Assembly: GCA_025526915.1 (NCBI GenBank)
Contig: JAHLKH010000184.1
Location: 1-53,819 of the forward strand
Direction of reading: 5' to 3'
DNA from: Entophlyctis helioformis
Lineage: Eukaryota > Chytridiomycota > Chytridiomycetes > Chytridiales > Chytriomycetaceae
Length of the DNA: 53,819 nucleotides
In this document: one piece after another, positions 1 through 10,464 of the stretch
Layout: every line of letters begins with the position of its first letter
Numbering within the stretch: the first letter of the stretch is position 1
The notes under the pieces: generated by a model
The model's database searches: none
Told to the model about the DNA's origin: nothing
The model's input: only the letters and a program-made list of their open reading frames with translations
Position numbers and translations under genes: made by a program

Positions 1-1645
1 CATTCGAATGCGGCAAACGGAGTATGGCCCAGATTGACGAGCACTCGCTGCTTGCCCTGCGTCTGCACCGCTCCGTTGGTGCGTACAGAGAGTCGCCTGA
101 TATGATCGAAGCGCTTGGCTGGCCTGCAATGGCGACGCGCATCAAAACGCGCTGCAGGAATGTTCCTGGGTTTGCACCCACCGGCGGTGAATACCTTTGT
201 AAGCATTCGGCCAGTCGCGATGGCTAGCCTGAACTGCATGGCACTATGCTTGCTCACAACACCATGGTTATCGTATCGACAGCCGATCATGTTGCAGTCA
301 CGCATCTTGTGTCCAATCTGGACAAGGTCGACATTCGGCAGTTTGCTGCCGACCTGATTCCGCTGTCGATTTCATCGCACTTTAATGAGGACATTGCGGG
401 AAAGAGCGGAGAGCTGGCGTCCGTCATACAGTCGTTTGCACAAGTCGGATTCAACAGCATTACCATCGACTCTATTTGCCGTGACACGGATGAGCCCATG
501 GTGGCTGGCTACATGGCCATGAAAAAGCAGAATGTCGGCAGTGGCATCTACGCAACAGCCAGCCTTCTGAATCACAGGTACGCCATCCGCCCAATGCCCT
601 GTCAGCACCGGCTTTGGAAACAAACTGACTTGGTTGTACGCGCAGTTGCGACCCGAACACGCACATGTACTTTACCAACAGCCACCTGCATGTCCGCACG
701 ACGCGGCTTGTGCGCAAAGGAGAAGCCGTGACAACCAGCTATGTACGCAGCTGTCTTGAGTCGACCATGATTAACGCCGGTGCTAACAGCAACCGTTTCA
801 GACCCCTACAGCTGCAAGATCTGCGAGAGAAAGCCGGCAAGCAGCACTCAGCAGTCGGTGGTGCTTTGACTGCAGCTGCACTGCCTGCACGGCCGCAGAT
901 GACCTCGCTGAACGGCGCGTCCTGGGCCTTGTTTGCGACGGCTGCAAACACCCGCTACTGCCCACTGACAAGCGGTGCTCCAAGTGCTGCCAGGCTATTG
1001 ACTGGGATGGCATCCATTCTGTAAGCGGCTTCTTGCATTTGCCTGGTATTCCGCCGGCTGCGGATGCTAACCAACGCTGAATGCCGTGCAAAGCGAATGG
1101 AGAGACTCGAGCAGGCATTTCTGCCGTCCGTCGACCTCTTTCTGCAAGATCCACTCCGCTTGGACGAAGCCGCCCGCATGCTGACCGATGCATGCAACAC
1201 GTTCTTGGATCCATGCAGCCTCAAAGCAGGAGGGCTCCACGACAGCCTTGCTGCCATGTACGCGCATGTGGGTGTCTTGAATGGCCGTGAGGACGTGTGG
1301 CTTCCCAAGGCTGTCACCCTGCTTGGCAAGAGCATCCAGGCAGTCGAACGCGCATTTGGCAGCACGAGCCCGCAGTCGGCATACGAGCAGCTCAAGTTGG
1401 CGCATCTGACTGCCATCGTATCCTGCAAGCAGGCGATCGATGCGTTTGGCCACTGCATCCGCATGTTTGAGACGCTGTTTGGCCCAGATGCTCCTGAACT
1501 CGCGGATCTCAAAGGTGCCATGGCTGCACAGCAGCGTGCGGCTGGATCTGCATTCTCGCCGCTCGATCTGGCCCACGACGCAGCCAGAGCGCAGGCCGCC
1601 GCGTTTGCGTGTCTGGCTCGTCCGCCGACTGCGGCGTCGTGCTGA
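1..1645 (+). CDS. SMYD4-like SET/MYND-type lysine methyltransferase (5' partial)
   Basis: Exons 3-198, 283-577, 646-742, 802-1020 and 1094-1645 join in one frame through GT-AG introns (453 codons visible). The SET core signature is made by splicing across 577/646: NHSCDPNTHMYF, the NHSCxPN motif that binds S-adenosylmethionine and closes the active site. It is followed by the TTSY segment, and then a post-SET cysteine cluster (CFDCSCTAC plus CDGC, CSKCC) that would bind zinc. The last exon is a helical, TPR-like C-terminus, as in SMYD proteins. The beginning of the visible part (FECGKRS) looks like the end of the MYND finger or its flank, so the start codon lies outside the window. Family role: lysine methylation of histone or non-histone proteins. 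The exact SMYD class is inferred from the order of parts. All splice junctions keep frame, so this gene looks intact. Confidence 0.82.
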
Positions 1646-1776
1646 CAGACTGCGATGTCTGTGCTGACGGACTGCGATGTCTGTGCCTGCTTGCAGCCAC
1701 CACGGCTGGAATCTCAAAACCAACTTTCCGAATTTCCCGAATTGCCCCGACTTGCCCCGCCAGCCACTGGCCCCAC

Positions 1777-3550
1777 ATGGCGCAAGAACCTGGTGCACAG
1801 CCAAGGGATCCTGATGTGCTGGGAAAGGGTGTGGATGTGGCGGCGCTGATGGCACGCCTGCTGCCGGCCTCGGAGGACCCCGCGGCCATTGACGACGCCA
1901 TTGCTGCCTGGGCGGAAGTCGACGAGCGGCTGAGTGAGTCTGCACTGCTTGGTCTGCCTGCCGCTGCATCCATGCCGACCAGCATACCTCCAACGGACGC
2001 TTGGCTGGAGTGCTTGCTGACGCCGCTCTGTGTGTGATGTGTCACTGGCGGCTCGCAGTGGGCTTGCCGATGGAGCGCAGGGTCGAGGCCATCAAGCTGT
2101 ACCACGACCATCGGATGACGACGCAGCAGTGCAAAGCCCTTCTCTTTCCGTCGCTGAGGGTCAAGGTGAGTTGCCGTCGCAGCAAGACACCTGCGATCGG
2201 CTGACTAATCCCCCTCTTCTCAGGTCGCCGTCCTCAACTCTGTCGACACGTTCATGCGTGCAACGCACAGCATGGAAGCGGTCGAATATGTCGACCGAAT
2301 GCCAGAAACAATCGAATGGGACATTGGCGCAGTATTCATGAGCCTGCTTGCCGGCACGGATATCCAAGTCCGCATGGCTGTCAGTTATTGACAGATCTGC
2401 ATGGGATGCTGCTGCTGTGGTACTGACCGATCGCCATCCTTGGACAGGTCAACGAGGCACTGAAAACCATGTCGACGTACAACACTTTTACAGTGAAATG
2501 GCCGATCCGACGCGGTCCGGCTGTTGTCGCTGCGTTGGTTGCCGAAACAGATCGAGACGCCATCTTGAGGATCCTGTTCTCGATCAATCTGCGGCTTCGT
2601 GCCTACCACGATCTTGACATCGTACGTGTCGAAGCCATCACCCAAGTGCGTGGGAGAGTTGCCTCGCCACGCATGGATCCATAACGCTGACAACATGTGA
2701 ATGACAGAGTGTCTCAAGCCGTTTGCCGAAGCTGTGCTGCACGTGCTTACCAAACAAGACGACGGAGAAGTCACTGTGGCTGCATGCAGGTGCTTGTTTG
2801 GAAACAAGTACAACTTTCCGGCACTCTTCCCAGACCTGTCATTCTACTCGACCACTGTCGAGAAACTCGAGTACGATGCTGCCACATCTTCCATCGTCTT
2901 GCTGGCTGCCCACTGACCAATGCAATGCCTGTAAACCAGATCGATCACGGACGCTGACCATCTCAAGGCCATTCTCGAGTTGCTTCATCAACACATGATC
3001 ACACACACGGATTATGACTTCACGATGGCAGATCGGCTCGCCAATGCAGGCATTATGACTGCATTGAAAGGATACTGGCCAACGATGAAGCAAGCAAGTC
3101 GGATGATCTCTTTGCCGCCCTCTCGTTGCTCGTCAGCCGGATCCTCTTGCGAGTCGACCAGCAAGCTTCGGAGTAGCATACAGCGCCGTCGTGGGTCGCA
3201 TCATCGCGGCGTTCAACCCTCCTGGCCACGCAAGGGCCGATGCCGCACTCGGATGCATTCATGCGACGATTCAAGACCCAAACAACGGCAGCGATGCGCT
3301 CGTTCCAGCATACCTGCATCACGGCATTGCACCGGCGATGCACAAACTCCTCCTTCTCCTCAGCAGCAGCAGCAGAGCACCGAGACATCAAGCCTGAGCA
3401 AGGCCATCGAAGTTGTCGACTGTCTGCTGACGTGGTACAAGCACAGCGACTCGAACCCAACGGCAGACGCGATGCAAGCAATCGGCATGCCGTTGCTGCT
3501 GCAGCAACTGGCCGAAAGCCACAGACTCTCGTCGGTGGTCGTGAACGCAT
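1777..3550 (+). CDS. ARM/HEAT-like helical repeat protein, frame interrupted
   Basis: I do not recognise the family. Start ATG 1777 (MAQEPGAQPRDPDVLG), 131 nt after the SMYD-like stop. Exons 1777-1933, 2059-2165, 2224-2379, 2448-2621, 2710-2895 and 2968 onward join cleanly; the donor GTGAGT at 1934 restores frame perfectly. The product is rich in Leu/Ala helices of ARM/HEAT type (for example DLFAALSLLVSRILLRVD and DAALGCIHATIQD). From about 3092 the coding sense hops one frame back near 3092, 3168, 3365 and 3535, each equivalent to one missing base. After the last hop the frame flows into the DUF4246 coding region with no stop and no intergenic gap. It may therefore be the N-terminal half of one long protein, or a separate gene whose 3' end is blurred by sequence errors. 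Confidence 0.5.
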
Positions 3551-5327
3551 CATTGCCATCCTGCGCACCTTCTTTGGCACAGAACTCGAGCCGGGCGACA
3601 CCAACTACGAGACAAACGAGTACAACATCGATCTGCCCATAGCCTCATCCCGAGCGCCGAGCAGCCGCATCTCACCGGTCAAGGAGCGCCAGTATCTTGG
3701 TCTGCTCGGCTCGGTCCTTGCCAAGCCACAGTGGTGGATCAAGCTCAAGGATGCTGCCACTGCAGCCACGTGGGCCGCCGAGGCGACTGAACGCGGCTTC
3801 TCCAAGCGCGCGGTCGGTCTGCTGTTCAGCGAGTTGGCGTATCTTGCCGAGCACGGCATTCGCACAGCCGAGCTGGCCAGCGGCGATGTGGTGACACTCA
3901 CGCCTGGAGCCGTCAAGTGCACAGTCATGTCGGATGATGCCTTGCCGCAACCGCTGCGAGACACGCTCGTCCGCCAAGTCGCTGTGCTCGAAGACGTTCC
4001 CAGCCACAAGAAGGATTGGCATCCAGGCTCGTCCGACACGGTGCTCGACCTGGTCAGCACGTCGCTGTATCCGCTCACGTACGGCCGCACTCTGGTTCTT
4101 GCTTGTATCCATCGCGCCGCGGCCAACTCCATGCCGCCATGGGACATCCTTGGCGCCGCCGAGACCGTGGCAGACGCACCGACCGTGTTTGACGAGCTCG
4201 ACGATGACGTGTACGCCGCACCGGAGCCGTCGCAGATGCTGCCGTCAGAGTTCCATATCCACGAGGACGGCACCGTGTCCATCAACTCGTACATCAACAA
4301 CCTGCATCCGGTCTGGCACAAGCCGCTCTACACGACGATCGCCAAGGTGTTTGAGCGGTTTGTGCCGCTGCTTGAGAGTCTGTTTGGGCACAGCAGCGGT
4401 CTTGTGCCGTACATTACCAATCCAGGCGAGGTGTACACGACACGCGATGCACTGCGATGCCTGCTTCGGACAATGCCGGAGCTGCCCAGCGAGGACGACG
4501 ACGAGGGCTATCAACAGGCAAAGGATATCATTGACGGCTATGTTGAGGGCGACGACGATGGCGACGACGATGCTGGAAACCCAGGCAACCACCAAGCATC
4601 GGGCTTTCTGCATCCCCGACTGCCAGACTCGTTTCTGCGATCTGCAGCTCTGCCAACTCCCGTCATCCTGCGCGACCGCGGCCTGCAAGTCATTGTCAAG
4701 CTGGTCAGCATCCATCTGAGTCCCGAGAGTCCCGAGTATCACGGCAGCAGCTGGCACACCGAGGGATCGCAGACCGAGCCGATTGTTGCCACGGGCATCT
4801 GCTACTACGCCATGGACAACGTCACCACGCCGCGACTGTCGTTCCAGTCAGAGACGCCGACGTTTGAGGCATGGCTGACGCGGTACGATCAGACCGAGTA
4901 CGACTACCTGGAGGAGGTGTATGGATTCCACGACGACGCCAGCATGCGAGTGCAGAGCGTTGGAACGATGGATGCCGTCGAGGGCAGGTGCATTGCGTTC
5001 CCCAACAGTTGGCAGCACAGGCAGGAGCCGTTCCGGCTGGCCGACCCGACCCGAGCAGGCCATGCCAAGATGCTTGTGTTTTGGGTTGTGGATCCGGTCA
5101 AGCGAGTTGTGTCGACTGCGCATGTGGCGCCGCAGCAGATGGACTGGTACGCGACGGGCGTGGTTGCGCATGGACTGCCTGCCGATCTGGCCATGCACAT
5201 TGGGCCGCATATCCGCGGAGCGATCAGTCTGGAGAGCGCGCGGCAGACGAGGAACGAGCAACACGACAAGCAACAGGCCGGCCAGTCTGCTGAAGATCTG
5301 TCCGTGTTTGGCATGGGCGGTTTCTGA
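3551..5327 (+). CDS. DUF4246 domain protein
   Basis: A long uninterrupted frame (open from 3240) whose part from about 3640 to the stop at 5325-5327 matches the fungal DUF4246 layout. It starts with ERQYLGLLGSVLAKPQWW and later shows GLQVIVKLVSIHLSPE, SSWHTEGSQTEPIVATG, CYYAMDNVTTPRLSF, FPNSWQHR and DPTRAGHAKMLVFWVVDP. The His/Glu (WHTEG) and QHR elements fall where a 2-oxoglutarate/Fe(II)-oxygenase-like barrel would place metal and cosubstrate ligands; that activity is inference, as the family is formally of unknown function. An acidic EDDDEGYQQ...DDDGDDD loop interrupts the middle. No ATG lies between 3266 and 3927 in this frame, so the true start is either an upstream exon or the preceding ARM-like frame. 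The body has no frame break, unlike the 500 nt before it. Confidence 0.72.
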
Positions 5328-5800
5328 TCCTCGCAATAGCTGAATAATAGAATGTATACTCGTATTGGTGGACAGCGAGTCGCGCATCTGGTGGGCAACA
5401 GGCAGATCTGCATGAATAGTACATGATGTATTGCTGAATCAAGACGATGAAGTCATGCTTGGTTGATGGCGCAAGTAGAGTCTGCGAGGCTGAGAAAGGG
5501 AAGCTGTGTGTGCAGCAAGAATGGTCAAATGGATACGAAAGCTCAACTCCAAGCACTCGCAATGCACGACCCGCCAGCCATGGCATAGGCTCGTTGGAAA
5601 CGATCCCACATGACCCTCTGTCTTACAGCACGCCGCTTGTGTGCCCAGAGCTCAGATCCGACCAGCCTTCTGCACCATGGCGTGGCATGCCGTGCCGTGT
5701 CTGTGCATGTCCCACATTCTCATGTGTTTCCACGCATTTGGACGATCGCGTCGAGTGGATCTTGTCCTCACAACAACAAACAGAGCAAGCGGCTGTGACG
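5328..5800. other. intergenic; left edge of duplicated unit 1
   Basis: No gene seen. From about 5460 the sequence matches 14113 onward, marking the left boundary of the 4.7 kb duplication. An open frame reads from 5447 into the ankyrin gene but has no protein-like character before the ATG at 5801. A short stretch at 5521-5563 (starting ATGGTCAAATGGATACGAA) recurs in diverged form downstream of the ankyrin gene at 7544-7585. Confidence 0.6.
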
Positions 5801-7515
5801 ATGCAGGCGGAGCGACAGGCGGCAGAGAACGCAGACGCAGACGCAGCAGCCAGCGACGAGCATGTGGGCAGTCTGCAGAGCCAGCTGCAGAGCACAGTCG
5901 AGCAGGTCGTTGGAGCGAGTGGCAGCCAAGCCGTCGAGCCGGGACAGCCGGGACAGCCGCCGGCCAAGCGACTCAAGACAGCAGCAGCAGCAGCAGCAGC
6001 AGCAACGACACCACAGCCTGGCGTGCCTCGCTATGTGGTGCCGCCAGCGACGGGTGACCTTGCGTTCGGCAGCAGCCACTGGGACCGGCAAACCCGCCGA
6101 GATCCACGCCATGATCCTCAAGCTGGCCGGCCCGCTCACTCGCTTCCTGTGTGGCCTGCTCGGCGACAAGGCCACACTCGACGAAGCGACCAAGCTGGAG
6201 CTGTGGACCGAAGCGCTCAAGATGGACTGGCCGGGCAACCTTGCACTGCTGCCTGACGTTGAGCTGACAGCCGACAACGGAATGTTACTCGCGCACTCTC
6301 GCTCCATGTACCACCGTCTCCGCAAGCGCTTTCCTCGGCAAGCCGAGGACAGTTATGCATTCACTCAAATCAACTACTACATCTCGTCCAGCAGCGCTTG
6401 GTCGAAGAGGAACTATTTGATTCTCATTCCCATGCGGCACGGCTGGTACGATCTAGTCGACTTTACGTACCAGCTTTCACTCGCTCGCTTGGCCATCTGT
6501 TATGGATTCCTCGATCTGCTCAAGTATCTCGACGACAAGTACAAAACGCTCCAACGCTGGATGGCCAAACACGATCCGTCAAGCGAGTACTGGCACTACG
6601 AAGTTCATATTGCAGCGCGCGGTGGGCATCTCGATGTTGTGCAGTACTTGTTTGATCTCGGTGTGACGGGATGCACGACAAATGCAATAGACTGGGCGGC
6701 TGGAAACGGCCATCTGCATGCGGTCATCTGGCTTCATGAGAATCGGACGGAGGGATGTACAGCCTACGCGATGGAAAGCGCGGCTCGATACGGTCATCTG
6801 CATGTGGTCAAGTGGCTGCATGCCAACAGGACGGAGGGATGCACATACAGGGCCATGGATGGCGCAGCTGCCAACGGCCATCTTCATGTCGTCAAGTGGC
6901 TTCAGGAAAATAGGACGGAAGGATGCACGGAGCGAGCGATGAATGACGCGGCTGCCAACGGTCATCTGCACAGTATCAAGTGGCTCCACGAGAAACGGAC
7001 GGAAGGATGCTCGTCGGAAGCCATGACCGGCGCGGCCAAGAATGGGCATCTGGATGTCGTCAAGTGGCTCCACGAAAACAGGACGGAAGGACGCACGAAA
7101 CAGGCGATGGATTTGCGGCTGGACACGGCCACCTGCATGTCGTCAAGTGGCTCCATGAGATCCTCGGTATGCCGTGCAGGTCCAACGCAGTGCATGCAGC
7201 AATCATCGCGGGAAAGTTGGACGTCGTCAAGTACATGCACTCCAAAGGCTGTCGTGCACCAAACGATGCCGTCGAGACAACGGTCAACGCGGGCAACAAG
7301 ACATTACTGCAGCATCTGATGGATTGCGGATACGCGGTTCAACTCAGAGCACTCAAACAAGCCAAAGTTGCTGCCATTGCCAACATTATGCTTGGGAGCC
7401 TCACACTGGAAAGGGCACAGGCGCTGCTTGCTGAAACCAACAAAGCAAAAACCAACAAGTTCACCATCAGGCGACTCGAGTCGACATCAAGAAACTGCAG
7501 AAGCCGCGCAAGTGA
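5801..7515 (+). CDS. ankyrin-repeat protein, copy 1 (frame interrupted)
   Basis: Start ATG 5801 (MQAERQAAENADADAAASDE). The low-complexity N-terminus has a basic patch (PPAKRLK) and poly-Ala from a GCA run. It is followed by a conserved block (KPAEIHAMILKLAGPLTRFL, LLAHSRSMYHRLRKRF) and then a run of about 33-residue ankyrin units of the form NGHLHVVKWLHENRTEGCT xxAM xxAA. The C-terminus matches copy 2 up to the stop at 7513. Compared with copy 2 there is one extra C near 6084, one missing base near 7112 and one near 7487, so no single frame spans the gene. Ankyrin units are protein-binding modules; the partner is unknown. Family members also sit at 14442 and 40287. Confidence 0.75.
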
Positions 7516-8067
7516 TGAATGGATGGCCAAGAATGAAGACGCGATGGCCAAATGGATACGAATGCTTCATTCCAAGCGATCGCAAGCAGCCACGCCATCC
7601 TCCGCTCTGCTTGTTGGCAGCAATCTCACAGGCTCTCTTCCCAACAGCTGCGTCTGAAATGTCGGCCGATCAGCCCGTGACTGGCTGGCAATCAAAAAGA
7701 GAAAGCGACACACCACACCACACCACACAGGCGTGTGGGCAGGATGTCAAAACAGCCATGTGCAAAAAGTATGGTGGCAGAGCCAAAAGGGAAGGTCCCA
7801 CCGAGATTCGAACTCGGGTCTCAGGAATCAGAATCCTATGTGATGACCACCTACACTATGGAACCCCTCTTGGTAAATCTCGATTGCATATACGCCATAT
7901 TCCCGACTGTCTGATCCAAACAAGCAGAACGATGGTGCTGTTGAACACGATCGAACAGCGTGCCTTGGTGTCTTGGACCAACATTGCTTCTCACCAGGCG
8001 TCGGTGATGTACGAAACAAGTGCATGCAATGAAAGTGGTTCATTTCAAGGTGTACAACGAAAGGCGA
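7516..8067. other. spacer around tRNA-Gln copy 1
   Basis: Apart from the tRNA I see no gene. 7544-7585 contains a diverged repeat of the element found upstream of the ankyrin gene (ATGGCCAAATGGATACGAA). An ACACC-rich microsatellite lies at about 7709-7730. At 8037-8061 is the 25-nt sequence beginning GTGGTTCATTTCAAGGTG, which marks the 3' flank of every dehydrogenase copy in the window (also near 10106, 16676 and 18771). Confidence 0.5.
7793..7865 (-). tRNA. tRNA-Gln (anticodon CTG), copy 1
   Basis: On the minus strand the 73 nt fold as a full cloverleaf. The acceptor stem GGTTCCA/TGGGACC has one G-U pair. The D arm is GTGTAGGTGGTCATCAC. The anticodon stem TAGGA/TCCTG carries loop TTCTGAT, giving anticodon CTG. 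The T arm is CCGAG TTCGAAT CTCGG. The start GGTTCCATAGTGTAG is typical of fungal tRNA-Gln. No intron is present. The body is identical to the copy at 16432-16504. Confidence 0.9.
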
Positions 8068-8857
8068 TCAGAGGGCAAAGGCAATGCCGCCGTTGGCACC
8101 AATGTTCTGGCCAGTGATCCATGCGCCAGAGCGAGGGTGTGCAAGGAAAGCCACAGACTCGGCAATGTCCTCTGCCGTGCCGGGACGCTTGAGGATGGAC
8201 ACCTGCGCGGCCGTCTCGACCATGCCATCGCCGAGGGACGTGAGCAGGTCTGTGACGGTGTATCCAGGCGACACGGTGTTGACACGGATCTTGCGGGGAG
8301 CGAGCTCAACGGCCAGTGCGCGGGCAAACGCCTCGACAAACCCTTGGTCGCCGTGAGGACAGATGTGCCTGGGTAGATCGCCTTGGTGATCACGCTCGAG
8401 ATGTTGATGATGACGCCGCCGTCCTGGATGACCTTGACGGCCGCGCGAGTGGGCAGGAACGTGCCGTTGACGTTGACACGCACCACGCGGTGGAACTCCT
8501 CAATGTCGTGGTCGAGGATGGGCGTTGCGCTGAACACACCAACGTTGTTGACGAGAATGTCGAGGCGGCCGTAGATGCGGATGGTCTCATCAATGAGGCG
8601 CTGAGCGTCTTCGGCCTTGGAGACGTCGCCCTGGACGGCGGTCGCCTTGCCGCGACCAGACTTTGTGATGGCGTCCACGACTCAGCGGCGGCAGCAGCGT
8701 TGCCGGCATAGTTGACAATGACGGACGCGCCGAGAGAGGCGAGCTTGAGCGACACGGCACGGCCAATGCCACGCGAGCCGCCAGTGACGACGGCGACGTG
8801 ACCCACAAGGTCAGCGGGGAGCTTGGCGACAAAGTCGAGGTCGTATCCGTGGGACAT
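8068..8857 (-). CDS. short-chain dehydrogenase/reductase SDR-1 (frame interrupted, catalytic Tyr lost)
   Basis: Start ATG at 8857 ([19 protein letters not shown]); stop at 8068. Classical SDR with a Rossmann nucleotide-binding motif (TGGSRGIG) and NNVG in place of NNAG. Two single-base deficits relative to SDR-2 (near 8684 and 8340) break the frame. As in SDR-2, the YxxxK catalytic tyrosine is replaced by leucine (LTATK, codon at 8355-8357), while the lysine is kept. An ordinary SDR would be inactive without this Tyr, so a binding or decoy role, or decay, is possible. Divergently oriented to the Prp6 fragment. A TATA-like box lies upstream. Confidence 0.8.
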
Positions 8858-8943
8858 GGTGACTGTGTGTGTGTGTGAGTGAGAGAGAGAGGACTGGCTG
8901 TTGGTTGGCTGATGGGATGAGAGTGGCGGCAGTAAAGTGGCTG

Positions 8944-8953
8944 CCTTTTTATA
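8944..8953 (-). promoter_or_regulatory. TATA box of SDR-1
   Basis: On the minus strand the sequence is TATAAAAAGG, about 90 nt before the SDR-1 ATG. The equivalent position of SDR-2 (17594-17602) keeps TATAAAAGG, and SDR-3 (about 19665-19673) has CATAAAAAG. Confidence 0.55.
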
Positions 8954-8981
8954 GGATTTGTGGCTGTTTTTCCGCGCTTGC

Positions 8982-9000
8982 CCGAGCTGTGCCTCATTGA
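8982..9000 (-). promoter_or_regulatory. conserved upstream element of SDR-1
   Basis: Minus-strand TCAATGAGGCACAGCTCGG. It is identical at 17639-17657 upstream of SDR-2 and differs at two positions at 19711-19729 upstream of SDR-3, whose surrounding promoter has otherwise diverged. This suggests a shared activator site just upstream of the TATA box (inference). Confidence 0.4.
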
Positions 9001-9270
9001 CGCTGCATTGGCCGTAGGTGCCGTCTACCATGCCGTCTGCAAGGGTACTCACAGCTGACACAAGCCAAGCACGCAGGAACAATGCAGGATAAACAGAGGA
9101 TTTATGCAGGATTAACTCCGGGAAAACTATGGCGTGATGGCGTGCGCAGATGGTGGATGCGAGAGCATCGAGCCCCTGCAGAGCCACTCTGCGGTGCTGT
9201 GCGTCGTGTGCGCAGTGCGTGGTGAGCGTGTGCGCTGTGCACCACGCGAGCGCAATGCCAGCCGGCCACG

Positions 9271-10047
9271 GTGCTTGCCATGATCCGCGAGTGCGTGCCG
9301 CGCATGTTGCCCTGCCTGCGAGGCGAGGATCTCATCGCAAGATCAGGTGTCGGCGAGGAGGATGCTGGCGATGCACGCAAGAGTGCCAACACAGAGCGTG
9401 TGTGGATGAAGTCGGCCGTGTTTGAGCGGCAGCAAGGACGGTTCAACGAGGCACTCGAGCTGCTCGAGCAGGGTCTCAAGCAGTTCCCTGCCTTTGACAA
9501 GCTGTGGATGATCAAGGGCCAGATCCTTCATGCTGACCAAGGCAACATTGCAGCTGCGCGTGAGGCGTCTGTGCAGGGACTCAAGCGCGCACCAAAGTCT
9601 GTGCCGCTGTGGCTGCTGGCGTCGCGGCTCGAAGAAGACGCTGGCCGTCCGGTCAAGGCACGAGCGACGCTTGAACGAGCACGGCTGCTCAACCCGAATG
9701 CACCTGAGCTGTGGTGCGAGGCCGTGCGTGTCGAGACGCGCTCCAACAACCAGCCGGTGGCAAAGGCACTGCTTGCCAAGGCACTGCAGGCGTGTCCGAC
9801 ATCCGGGCAGTTGTGGTCGCAGATGATTGCGACCGAGGCACGGCCGCAGCGTCGCGCGCGGTCTGTGGACGCACTCCAAAAGTGCGAAAACGACCCAGTG
9901 GTTGTGACGACGGTCGCGCAGCTGTTCTGGGCCAAGCGCAAGCTTGACAAGGCACGCAGCTGGTTCAACCCGTGCCATCAAGACCAACCCGGATCTGGGC
10001 GACACATGCGGCATGCACCATGGAATCCTTGGATCTGCAATGCATGA
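9271..10047 (+). pseudogene. PRP6: truncated Prp6 (U4/U6.U5 tri-snRNP, HAT repeats) fragment, copy 1
   Basis: From about 9375 to 10005 the frame is unmistakably the C-terminal HAT-repeat region of Prp6/PRPF6: [77 protein letters not shown]. Prp6 scaffolds the U4/U6.U5 tri-snRNP and is normally about 900 residues; only about 210 are present. Prp6 similarity stops abruptly at both ends: about ten residues before ERVWMKS, and after GDT, where the usual C-terminus is missing. Copy 1 also has an extra C (SWFNPCHQ instead of SWFNRAIK). No start ATG fits. It is best read as a captured gene piece duplicated with its neighbourhood. Confidence 0.82.
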
Positions 10048-10139
10048 CATCATGTGGCTGGATGCGCCATGAATGGTCAAAGGATCGACAAGCAATATCC
10101 AGAAGTGGTTCATTTCAAGGTGTACAACGAAAGGGCAGA

Positions 10140-10199
10140 TCAGAGAGCAAAGGCAATGCCGCCGCTGGAGAAGATGTTCTGGCCGGTGATCCATGCGCG
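10140..10199 (-). pseudogene. 3' remnant of a fourth SDR copy
   Basis: The minus strand encodes only the last residues of the dehydrogenase ([18 protein letters not shown], stop). It is closer to SDR-3 (NIFSSGG) than to SDR-1 and SDR-2 (NIGANGG). It is followed by the same 3' flank (TGGTTCATTTCAAGGTG on the plus strand). The homology ends at 10199, the right breakpoint of duplication unit 1. Confidence 0.85.
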
Positions 10200-10464
10200 A
10201 TGGCAAGGGCCAGAGCTGCCCAGATCGGCTGGGCTGCAGACAACTGATCAGAGTGGTCGCGTCAAGCGGGCTGGTTCGTTGGATGTGCACAAGCATCGGG
10301 GATCAACGCCAGCGAGCCGAGGAGACGGTCTGTGAAGTGAGGGATCTGCGTGCGTCTGCGTGCACACAGATCCAGCAGACGCTCGCAGACGCTTTCTGGC
10401 CAGCGCCAAGCCGATGCCAAGCCGATGCCATCTCGCCTTGTCGACTTTGTCACAAACCCCCAAA

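Larger units (their letters stand above)
5460..10199 (+). repeat. segmental duplication, unit 1
   Basis: Direct copy of 14113-18862. Order inside: ankyrin gene (+), tRNA-Gln (-), short-chain dehydrogenase (-), Prp6 C-terminal piece (+), then the 3' end of another dehydrogenase. Most stretches are almost identical between copies, with scattered substitutions and single-base indels. The match begins at the text GATGGCGCAAGTA/G and ends at CGGTGATCCATGCGC, after which unit 1 runs into unrelated sequence whereas unit 2 continues into a complete dehydrogenase (SDR-3). Unit 2 is therefore likely closer to the ancestral arrangement (inference). Confidence 0.9.

Noticed and set aside
1609..1776. Longer start for the ARM-like protein from the upstream open frame
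   Set aside because: It begins with a non-ATG codon and overlaps the SMYD-like stop region. The ATG at 1777 is the first good start.
5862..7319. Ankyrin copy 1 starting at 5862 in the frame of the repeats
   Set aside because: That N-terminus (CRASCRAQSS...) is not shared with copy 2, whereas the frame from ATG 5801 encodes a segment conserved in both copies.
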